A stretch of DNA of 64,000 bases from Psychroflexus aestuariivivens (GTDB lineage: Bacteria; Bacteroidota; Bacteroidia; Flavobacteriales; Flavobacteriaceae). This document shows positions 17,600-25,290 of this stretch, piece after piece (positions within the stretch are counted from its first letter, which is position 1; every line of letters begins with the position of its first letter). Made by a program: the position numbers and the translations under genes. Below the pieces are notes generated by a model. It was not told where the DNA came from, did not search any database, and worked only from the letters and a program-made list of their open reading frames with translations. The DNA is taken from the NCBI RefSeq assembly GCF_004010055.1, contig NZ_RQVT01000024.1:62001-126000 (forward strand). Direction: 5' to 3'.

Positions 17600-18400
17600 A
17601 TGAGTGAAATTCTTAAACGGAGCATAACAGGTGCTTTATATATAATAATAATTGTAAGCACTGCATTTTTAAGTCACTATGCACTTCTTGTTTTTTTTGT
17701 AATAGTCGGCTTCATTTGTTTGAGGGAGTTTCAAAAATTGCTTGGCTTCAGAAATATTATTTCCTATATTTCTTTAGTCGTACTACTCTACTATTTTAAT
17801 TTTACAGAAATATATTTACCACTTCTTATAGCCTATTTGGCAATGACTTTATTTGTAAAAGTTTTTTTGCTAAGAGACCTCTTTACCTTGTCAGAAATAC
17901 CATTATTCGATGGAAGAAAGCATTTACTGACATTGTTTTATATCGTTCCTTCGATTATATTCCTGACTATGATTCCGGTTTATAAGCCTAATTATGAATA
18001 CGTTTTAGTAGGCACTTTTGTGTTGATATGGACAAATGATTCTTTTGCGTATTTAGTGGGAAAAAGCTTTGGTAAACGAAAACTTTTTGAAAGAATTTCA
18101 CCAAAAAAAACTATAGAAGGTTTTATAGGTGGCGCTATTTTCACAATGATTATGGGCTATTTAATTTTTATTTACATAGATATTTTAAATTGGTGGGCGT
18201 GGCTAATTTTAGCAGTAATAATAAGTGTCTTCGGCACTTTAGGAGATTTGGTTCAGTCCAAATTTAAAAGAAAAGCAGATGTAAAAGACAGTGGAAAAAT
18301 CATGCCTGGTCATGGTGGAATTTTCGACAGAATGGATAGTATGCTTTTTTCTAGTACATTTGTATTTATATTTTTACTTTTAATAGATTATGTTTCATAA
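17600..18400 (+). CDS. cdsA: Phosphatidate cytidylyltransferase
   Basis: 266 residues, polytopic membrane enzyme making CDP-diacylglycerol from phosphatidic acid and CTP. Seen: VLIWTNDSFAYLVGKSFGKR near residue 140, the EGFIGG segment, and the family signature KDSGKIMPGHGGIFDRMDS near residues 230-250. Seven to eight hydrophobic segments. Its last 11 bases overlap the psd start, a sign of coupled translation; product and next enzyme lie in one pathway toward phosphatidylethanolamine. Confidence 0.95.
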   Translation: MSEILKRSITGALYIIIIVSTAFLSHYALLVFFVIVGFICLREFQKLLGFRNIISYISLVVLLYYFNFTEIYLPLLIAYLAMTLFVKVFLLRDLFTLSEIPLFDGRKHLLTLFYIVPSIIFLTMIPVYKPNYEYVLVGTFVLIWTNDSFAYLVGKSFGKRKLFERISPKKTIEGFIGGAIFTMIMGYLIFIYIDILNWWAWLILAVIISVFGTLGDLVQSKFKRKADVKDSGKIMPGHGGIFDRMDSMLFSSTFVFIFLLLIDYVS

Positions 18401-19043
18401 AGAAGGTTTTAAAATTTTATTGACAACATTTGTTGTTTTCATCATAATCAATTTCTTAATAAATCATTATTTTGAAAACGATATTGTCATTTATAGTGTA
18501 TTTGGAATTACTTTGGTACTATTCATATTAGTAGCTCAGTTTTTTAGAAACCCAAAACGAAATTCACCAAAAAATGACAAACATATTTTGGCACCAGTTG
18601 ACGGTAAGGTTGTCGCTATAGAAAAAGTATATGAGTCTGAATTTCTAAAAGAAGAACGTTTACAAGTATCAATTTTCATGTCGCCATTGAATGTTCATGT
18701 TACTCGATACCCTGTCAGTGGAAGAATTTTGTATAGCAAGTATCATCCTGGCAAATTTTTAGTTGCTTGGCATCCAAAATCTAGTGAAGAAAACGAGCGC
18801 ACTACAGTTGTGCTGGAAACAGAGAATTTTGGCAATATTTTATACAGACAAATTGCGGGTGCTGTAGCCAAACGTATTGTTAATTATGCTTCTGAAAACC
18901 AGAAAGTTTTACAGGGAAGTGATTCTGGTTTCATCAAATTTGGATCTAGAGTTGATCTTTTTCTTCCAGCAAACTCTAAGGTAGATGTGAAAATTAATGA
19001 AGTTGTTAAAGGCGGTATATCTGTAATTTCAAAAGTTGAATAA
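18390..19043 (+). CDS. psd: Phosphatidylserine decarboxylase, short form
   Basis: 217 residues. Self-cleaving pyruvoyl enzyme that turns phosphatidylserine into phosphatidylethanolamine. Two N-terminal membrane segments, then ILAPVDGKVVAIEKV near 70, MSPLNVHVTRYPVSG near 100-115, and the cleavage site FGSR with Gly185-Ser186 becoming the C- and N-termini of the two chains. This is the compact class found in Bacteroidota and archaea. Overlaps cdsA upstream; ACBP starts 2 bases after its stop. Phosphatidylserine synthase is not in the window. Confidence 0.94.
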   Translation: MFHKEGFKILLTTFVVFIIINFLINHYFENDIVIYSVFGITLVLFILVAQFFRNPKRNSPKNDKHILAPVDGKVVAIEKVYESEFLKEERLQVSIFMSPLNVHVTRYPVSGRILYSKYHPGKFLVAWHPKSSEENERTTVVLETENFGNILYRQIAGAVAKRIVNYASENQKVLQGSDSGFIKFGSRVDLFLPANSKVDVKINEVVKGGISVISKVE

Positions 19044-19045
19044 TT

Positions 19046-19354
19046 ATGGAATTGGACAACTTAACAGAAAGCGAGCTTGACCATTTATTTTTTAAAGCTT
19101 ATCAAAAAGTAAGTCGTACCAAAAGAAAATTTCCACAGGATACTTTACTATATTTCTACGCTTTTTACAAACATGCTACACGAGATAATCAACTCAATGT
19201 TACTCACAACCCTATGAATGGGGAAGAACTTGTAAATGCATTTAAAGCAAATGCTTTATTCCAAGTTAAAACTATTTCTGAAAAACAAGCAAAAAAAGAA
19301 TACATCAAACTTGCCCAAAAACACCTGAATGGAGAGTTTGATTTAGAAAAATAA
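19046..19354 (+). CDS. Acyl-CoA-binding protein (ACBP family)
   Basis: 102 residues, all-helical ACBP family. Seen: LLYFYAFYKHATRDNQ, matching the LLxLYxLYKQAT pattern of helix 2, PMNGEELVNAFKANA in the following loop, and KKEYIKLAQKHLN in the last helix. ACBPs hold long-chain acyl-CoA in the cytoplasm and hand it to enzymes. They are common in eukaryotes and patchy in bacteria. Being 2 bases from psd and in line with cdsA, it probably supplies or buffers acyl groups for lipid synthesis; that is inference. Confidence 0.85.
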   Translation: MELDNLTESELDHLFFKAYQKVSRTKRKFPQDTLLYFYAFYKHATRDNQLNVTHNPMNGEELVNAFKANALFQVKTISEKQAKKEYIKLAQKHLNGEFDLEK

Positions 19355-19464
19355 CGCTTTAGTAAATCTAACTATTAATAAAAGTTATTCTTCTAACACT
19401 TTTAAAAATTTAGCTTCAAACAGAAATTTATAATGTTTCGTAGTGATTTTATTAACAAATTAGC

Positions 19465-19472
19465 TAGTTTTG
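19465..19472 (+). promoter_or_regulatory. TAnnTTTG promoter box (TAGTTTTG) for the T9SS triad
   Basis: Exact -7 consensus 68 bases before the type-B cargo ATG. No clear -33 TTG. Confidence 0.4.
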
Positions 19473-19540
19473 AGAGTCATGTATTATAAAACAAGACCTT
19501 TAAAACTGAAACGCTAACTTCACACCCTTCAAAATCTATT

Positions 19541-22168
19541 ATGAGAATACCATTTAATCTACCAAAGGTGGCAAATCCATTTCTGTTTTTTTATCTAATT
19601 TTTTCATTATTTACTATTCAAAATTTAAATGCACAATGCGCAGGAAGTAATGCTTCAGTAACCATTTGCGACATCACTGATCCCGAAAATCAAAATCTTA
19701 ATTTATTCAATTTATTAAATGGTAACCCTGAAACGGGAGGAACTTGGGAAAGTAACGTTAATATTTTCGTTAACCAAGATCAAGGGATTGTCAATATTTG
19801 GAATTTAATTCAAGGTGGAACCTATGTTTTTAACTATACTGTTGAAAACGACAACTGTGGGATAGACACAGCCTCTGTTGCGCTCATTGTTGGCGGTTAT
19901 CCAGGTACAGATAATTTTACTGCAAATGCTTGCGAAGACGACACAAGCGTAAACTTATATCAATTTATTAGCAGCAGCCCAAATCCACATTTTTTTGGAG
20001 AATGGACAGATGTTAATGGAACTGGCGGTTTAAGCGAAAACACATTTAATGCTACAGTTCCAGAACCAGGAACATACACATTTATTTATACAGTTCCGGC
20101 CGTTGGAGATTGTTCTGAAAAAACCGCTACTGTAGAACTTACAGTACACCCTATAATTGATCCTGGTGAATCTTCAGAAATGGTTATATGTGGTGAAGAG
20201 CAGTTGCAAGAATTCACAAATGTTGACTTGAATCAATACCTTTCTGGAAATTACAATGGAAACTGGTTTGAAGCTTCAGGCACTTCTCAGATTGAAAACA
20301 ACGAAGATTCTGTAATAAATCTTCAAGAAATTTACAACAATTTCGGGTATGGTATTTACATTTTTAATTTTAACGCCAACCCAAGCCACCCCATATGTGA
20401 TCCAGTGATTACTATGGTTACATTTGAAATTTACAGAGAAATAGATTATTCTGATGCTGAATTGAATGTTGATTCTTTTTGTATAAATGAATTAAATCCA
20501 AGTGGAATTTTTGCTGAAATAGTGAATCTCCCCCTATTAGAAGATTTACCGAGTAATAGTTTAGTCTTGCAATACGAAATTGCAGGACCAGATTTTTTTC
20601 AAGGACAAACTCAAGTAGAAATTGCTAATCCAACTTCTTTCAATTTAAATCCAAATTTTAACCTAACCCCAGGTGAATACACAATTTCAATCACAGGTCT
20701 TGGAATGTCAAGCGATCCTGACGGTCTGATTTGTAATATAATTTTTGAATTGGAAGATACTTTTGAAATTTATGAGATTGAAATTGAAGATCTGGAACTT
20801 GAAATCGAAAATATTTGTTTTGGTGAAAATGTAACTGTCACCGTAACTAGTCCAGATCCTAATTTTGATGAAAACTTTACTCTCGAGTACAACATTACTG
20901 GCGCAAATGAATTATTGAATCAAACTGAAGGCTTAATCTTTGTAAACGGACAAGCAAGTTTTGAAATTGATAGTAACTTATTTACAAACGCTGGAAATCA
21001 TACACTTACAGCTACAAATATCAGCAACGAGTTTTGTACAGAATTTCCAGATTTATCAGATGATTTTGAAATCTATGAAATCCCCGAATCAAATATCAAT
21101 ATTTCAGTAAATAATGTTTGTTTAGGTGAGGATTTAAGCATTTCACTTTCCAATTTATCTAATCTGAATAATATTGAAATAGAATATGAAATCACAGGTT
21201 CAGAAAATTTTGGCAATGTGATTTCACTTCAAGTTGACAATGGTTCTTCAGGATTTGTCTTATCCGGAAACAATTTTCTAACAGAAGGTAATTACAATAT
21301 TGAAATTGTTAGCATCACAAATTTAGATTCTGAATGCAATATAATTTTAAACAACAATACAGATTTTGAAATCTATGAAATTCCACCGCCGCCAAATACA
21401 GATTTATTGCAAGAATTTTGTGAAGTTGATCAGAATCAAATTTCAGATTTAGTTCCGAATGGCGTTAATTATTTTTGGTATGATAGTCAAAATTCAACAC
21501 TTCCGCTGTCAGATAATATTGCTTTAACCGAAGGTGAATATTGGTTAGCCCAATCGAATGAAAATAATTGTATTTCAGATAAAACGCCTGTTTCAATAAT
21601 TATCAACGAAGTTCCAAATTTAACAATGATTTCTGAAGGCAATGAGTTTTGTGGTTCAGATGAACCCCAAATTCAAGATTTATCTCTAAATACTGATCAA
21701 TTTTCTAATTACAATATTATTTGGTTAGATGAAATTGACGGAAACTCTCTCTCAGATGAAACTTTATTAATGAATAATCAAAGTTATTATGGCATTGTTT
21801 CCGATCCCGTTACTGGCTGTGAATCTACATTTGCAGTTGAAATTACTGTGAGTTTGAACAATTGCGATTCTGAAAATTATGAATTCTTAGTTCCAGATGG
21901 ATTTTCACCTAATGGAGACGGCGTCAATGATGTTTTCAGGATTTTAGATATAGAATTCATTTATCCCAGTTATGAATTTGAAATTTATAATCGTTATGGA
22001 AAACTCCTTTTCAAAGGAAATAAGGATAAACCGAGTTGGAATGGAGAATCTACCGAAGACGATGCGCTGATGAACGGCGTTGCACCAAATGGCGTTTACT
22101 TTTATGTATTGCATTTCAATAAAAATAATCGTTCATCTGAACAAGGCAGACTTTACCTCAACCGATAA
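19541..22168 (+). CDS. Large T9SS type B sorting-domain (gliding-associated C-terminal) cell-surface protein
   Basis: 875 residues. Signal peptide of about 31 residues ending LNAQ. The body is acidic and beta-rich, with Ig-like units. A repeat of about 105-120 residues occurs three times between residues ~300 and ~620, each ending in FEIY plus a variable EI-like tail. The last ~95 residues are the type B sorting domain: FLVPDGFSPNGDGVNDVFRI, then YEFEIYNRYGKLLFKG and APNGVYFYVLHF. Proteins of this kind cross the outer membrane by T9SS and stay on the surface, often as adhesins. The SprF-like and OmpA genes follow at once, as with SprB-type adhesins. Ligand unknown. Confidence 0.88.
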   Translation: MRIPFNLPKVANPFLFFYLIFSLFTIQNLNAQCAGSNASVTICDITDPENQNLNLFNLLNGNPETGGTWESNVNIFVNQDQGIVNIWNLIQGGTYVFNYTVENDNCGIDTASVALIVGGYPGTDNFTANACEDDTSVNLYQFISSSPNPHFFGEWTDVNGTGGLSENTFNATVPEPGTYTFIYTVPAVGDCSEKTATVELTVHPIIDPGESSEMVICGEEQLQEFTNVDLNQYLSGNYNGNWFEASGTSQIENNEDSVINLQEIYNNFGYGIYIFNFNANPSHPICDPVITMVTFEIYREIDYSDAELNVDSFCINELNPSGIFAEIVNLPLLEDLPSNSLVLQYEIAGPDFFQGQTQVEIANPTSFNLNPNFNLTPGEYTISITGLGMSSDPDGLICNIIFELEDTFEIYEIEIEDLELEIENICFGENVTVTVTSPDPNFDENFTLEYNITGANELLNQTEGLIFVNGQASFEIDSNLFTNAGNHTLTATNISNEFCTEFPDLSDDFEIYEIPESNINISVNNVCLGEDLSISLSNLSNLNNIEIEYEITGSENFGNVISLQVDNGSSGFVLSGNNFLTEGNYNIEIVSITNLDSECNIILNNNTDFEIYEIPPPPNTDLLQEFCEVDQNQISDLVPNGVNYFWYDSQNSTLPLSDNIALTEGEYWLAQSNENNCISDKTPVSIIINEVPNLTMISEGNEFCGSDEPQIQDLSLNTDQFSNYNIIWLDEIDGNSLSDETLLMNNQSYYGIVSDPVTGCESTFAVEITVSLNNCDSENYEFLVPDGFSPNGDGVNDVFRILDIEFIYPSYEFEIYNRYGKLLFKGNKDKPSWNGESTEDDALMNGVAPNGVYFYVLHFNKNNRSSEQGRLYLNR

Positions 22169-22196
22169 CTAAACTTTTATTTCAGAAATAAACTTC

Positions 22197-23135
22197 ATGA
22201 AAAATATTCTAAAAAGCTTTCTTGTAATTTTTGTGTGTTGCTTTTCAAATATTCGGGCACAGCAAGATCCGGGTTTTACGCAATATACTTACAACATGAG
22301 TGTCATCAATCCAGCCTATGCCACTGGAACTCCAGAAATAATCAACTTTGGTGCTTTCCATAGATCTCAATGGGTTGGCGCGGTTGGCGGTCCAATTACG
22401 AATACGTTTTTCGCCCACATGCCAGTCAGTAATAAAATCGAAACAGGATTATCTTTCGTCAATGATGACATCGGTGACGGCGCGCTCAAAGAAAACAATA
22501 TTTACGCAGATTTTGCTTACATTCTGAATTTGTCACAAACACACAAATTATCTTTTGGAATTAAAGCTGGCGCAACGTTTTTGAATACAAATTTCAATGA
22601 TTTTCAGCTAGAAAGTGGCGCAGTAAACACAGATCCGGCGTTTAGCGAGAACCTAAATCGTGTATTTCCAAATTTTGGAACTGGTATTTATTTTTATACA
22701 AACGATTATTATGTTGGTTTTTCCACGCCAAATTTACTCAACAGTAAACATCTGAATACCATTGATGGCGTTCAACGGTTGGGGCAAGAAGCCATCCATA
22801 TGTACCTCACCGGTGGTTATGTTTTTGATCTTGATAAAAATTTTAAAATCAAACCTTCATTTATGGCAAGAACGGTTGAAGGTGTTCCGCCGATGTTTGA
22901 TTTTTCTACAAATATTTTATTTAGAGACAGATTTGAACTCGGCGTATCTTACCGCTACGACGATTCGTTTAGCGGACTCGCCAAATTCGGCATAACGCCA
23001 AACCTTCATATTGGTTATGCCTATGATTACACGACGACCAATCTTGGAAATTTCAACTCAGGATCGCATGAAATATTTATACTTTTCAATCTGAATTTCA
23101 ACAAAGGTTATGACAAATCGCCAAGATTCTTTTAA
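22197..23135 (+). CDS. PorP/SprF-family T9SS outer-membrane protein
   Basis: 312 residues with a signal peptide (ends about residue 21, NIRAQ). The mature start QDPGFTQYTYNMSVINPAYA is the hallmark of the PorP/SprF family, which forms outer-membrane barrels. Aromatic-rich strands and GYAYDYTTTNLG near the end fit a barrel. Known: SprF is needed for secretion or attachment of the type B cargo SprB in Flavobacterium johnsoniae. Lying 28 bases after a type B cargo gene, this is most likely its dedicated partner. Confidence 0.9.
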   Translation: MKNILKSFLVIFVCCFSNIRAQQDPGFTQYTYNMSVINPAYATGTPEIINFGAFHRSQWVGAVGGPITNTFFAHMPVSNKIETGLSFVNDDIGDGALKENNIYADFAYILNLSQTHKLSFGIKAGATFLNTNFNDFQLESGAVNTDPAFSENLNRVFPNFGTGIYFYTNDYYVGFSTPNLLNSKHLNTIDGVQRLGQEAIHMYLTGGYVFDLDKNFKIKPSFMARTVEGVPPMFDFSTNILFRDRFELGVSYRYDDSFSGLAKFGITPNLHIGYAYDYTTTNLGNFNSGSHEIFILFNLNFNKGYDKSPRFF

Positions 23136-23145
23136 ACCAAATCCT

Positions 23146-25227
23146 ATGAAATTACAATCTCAACATATCATTCTAAGCTTCATAATTGGGTTGACAGCAA
23201 TAAATTTAGCCTCTGCACAAAACAAATTTTCAACTTTCACAGCAGATCGATACTTTGAAAACACATATTATCAAAAAGCAATTCCCATTTATGAAAAATA
23301 CCTAAAACATAATGACGAAGATTTTGAATCCATGCTGAAATTAGCAGATGCTTATTTTTACACTTACGACCTTGAAAATGCAGAATTGATGTATTCAAAA
23401 TTGAACAGATTGCATCGAAATAAAATGAATTCTGAAGCCAATTTCAGAATGATTCAAACATTCAAAGCTTTAGGAAAATATGAAAAAGCAAATGAGTTGT
23501 ACAAAACAAAGTTGATTCATAATGAGAATGAATTGGCAGCATTTGAATCAAAACTCAAATATTTGGATAATGTTGAAGCAATCGGAGACCGTTTTGAAAT
23601 TGAAAATTTATCGATAAACACTGAAACTTCAGAATTCAGCACAAGCATTTATCAAGACAGTTTGTTGGTGTATGCAGCTAACAAGAAGGCAAAAGGTATT
23701 TTCAATAAAATATTTCATTGGAATGCTATGACCTACTTAAATTTATATAGTATTCCAAAAGAAAATCTTGACGTAAAACCTAAATTACTTTCAAATGAAA
23801 TCTCAACACGTTTTCATGAATCTTCGGCAGTTTTTACCAAAGATGGCAAAACCATTTATTTCACAAGAAATAATTATTTTAATAACGAAAAAAACACAGA
23901 CAACGAAAAAATAAATCATCTACAAATTTACAAAGCAGAATTGGTCAACGGCAAATGGACAAACCTAACTTCACTCCCAATCAATAGCGATTCGTTTTCT
24001 ACTGAACATCCGGCTTTGAGTAATGATGAGGAAACGCTGTATTTTTCATCCGATCGACCTGGCGGATTCGGAAGTTTTGATTTGTATAAAGTAAATACCA
24101 AAAACTTTGAAAATCCTGAAAATTTAGGTGCTGAAATCAACACCAATCATCGAGAACAATTTCCATTTATTTCGAAAGAAGGCGACCTCTATTTTTCTTC
24201 AAATGGTCATCCTGGATTTGGACTTTTGGATGTTTTTCTAAGTAAAACTGAAAATGGTGAATTTCAAAAACCAGACAATATAGGACAACCTGTAAATTCT
24301 GGTTATGATGATTTTGCATTTTATCTTATAAAAGACAAGGATGGATATTTTTCTTCAAATCGACCATCTGGTCAAGGAAGTGACGATATTTACAAGTTCA
24401 AAGAAACCAAAGAATTAATCATTGAAGACTGCTATCAATTAATTTCAGGAAAAAGTTTACATAAAATCACGAATGAAATTCTACCCAACACAAAAATTGA
24501 ATTGATTGCTGATGATGAAATCATAGAAACTTTCACAACAGGAGAAGACGGAGTTTTTGAATTCAAAATTGAATGTGAAAAAAATTACACCATCACCGCA
24601 AATAAAACTGATTTTGAAGGGGATTCTAAAAATTTCAGAACAAATGACGTTCGGAAAAAAGAAAATAATGTAGATCTTTTTCTGATTTCGCCTTCTGAAA
24701 TTGAAAAGATACAGGCAAAAAAAGAAGCCGAAAGAGAAGCGAAATTGGCTGAAAAAATCAAAGCTGAAAAACAAGCTGAAGCTGAACGCAAAGCGAAAAT
24801 TGAACGTGCGGCAAAGCAAAAAATCATGACCGATGAACCAAATATCATTGAAAAAAATCAGCGTATTTTTATAAAAACAGAACCAATTTATTTCGATTAT
24901 GATTTGTGGTATATTCGGAAAGAATCAAGAGTTGTACTCAACAAAGTTGTAGATATTCTTAAGAAATATCCAGAGATGAAAATAGAAATTGGTACGCACA
25001 CAGATATTCGTGGCAATGTGAAATACAACCAAAAATTATCCCTAAAACGCTCTAATTCTGTCTTAGATTATTTTGAAAGTCAAGGCATCGACAGAAACAG
25101 AATATTAGCTAAAGGTTACGGAGAAAGCCAGCCGATTATTCATTGTGAAACTGAAGAATCCTGCACAGAAGAACAACACGAAATCAATAGAAGATGTGAA
25201 TTTGAAATTTTATCATTCACAGAATAA
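23146..25227 (+). CDS. OmpA-family protein with TPR and PD40 repeats (PorE-like)
   Basis: 693 residues from the ATG at 23146, which gives a signal peptide ending NLASAQ; an in-frame ATG at 23110 lies inside sprF and is rejected. Domains in order: TPR-like helices (about 20-170), PD40 beta-propeller blades (YFTRNNYF, YFSSDRPGGFGSFDLYKV, FSSNGHPGFG, FSSNRPSGQGSDDIYKF), a carboxypeptidase-regulatory-like beta domain (about 430-515), an E/K/A-rich linker, and a C-terminal OmpA peptidoglycan-binding domain with GTHTDIRGNVKYN. PorE of T9SS has the same architecture. It starts 10 bases after the SprF-like gene and probably ties this T9SS outlet to the cell wall. Confidence 0.9.
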   Translation: MKLQSQHIILSFIIGLTAINLASAQNKFSTFTADRYFENTYYQKAIPIYEKYLKHNDEDFESMLKLADAYFYTYDLENAELMYSKLNRLHRNKMNSEANFRMIQTFKALGKYEKANELYKTKLIHNENELAAFESKLKYLDNVEAIGDRFEIENLSINTETSEFSTSIYQDSLLVYAANKKAKGIFNKIFHWNAMTYLNLYSIPKENLDVKPKLLSNEISTRFHESSAVFTKDGKTIYFTRNNYFNNEKNTDNEKINHLQIYKAELVNGKWTNLTSLPINSDSFSTEHPALSNDEETLYFSSDRPGGFGSFDLYKVNTKNFENPENLGAEINTNHREQFPFISKEGDLYFSSNGHPGFGLLDVFLSKTENGEFQKPDNIGQPVNSGYDDFAFYLIKDKDGYFSSNRPSGQGSDDIYKFKETKELIIEDCYQLISGKSLHKITNEILPNTKIELIADDEIIETFTTGEDGVFEFKIECEKNYTITANKTDFEGDSKNFRTNDVRKKENNVDLFLISPSEIEKIQAKKEAEREAKLAEKIKAEKQAEAERKAKIERAAKQKIMTDEPNIIEKNQRIFIKTEPIYFDYDLWYIRKESRVVLNKVVDILKKYPEMKIEIGTHTDIRGNVKYNQKLSLKRSNSVLDYFESQGIDRNRILAKGYGESQPIIHCETEESCTEEQHEINRRCEFEILSFTE

Positions 25228-25235
25228 ATCATAAG

Positions 25236-25271
25236 AAAAAAGCAAAATCAGTTTTATGATTTTGCTTTTTA
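25236..25271. terminator. Bidirectional terminator between the OmpA-like gene and valS
   Basis: AAAAAGCAAAATCA pairs perfectly with TGATTTTGCTTTTT around a six-base loop; T-runs on both strands. Confidence 0.88.
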
Positions 25272-25290
25272 AAAATTAGAGTAAAGGAAT

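Noticed and set aside
24481-24848. Two minus-strand open frames inside the OmpA-like gene
   Set aside because: Phe/Ser-rich antisense shadows of the E/K-rich linker; no promoter or conserved motif.
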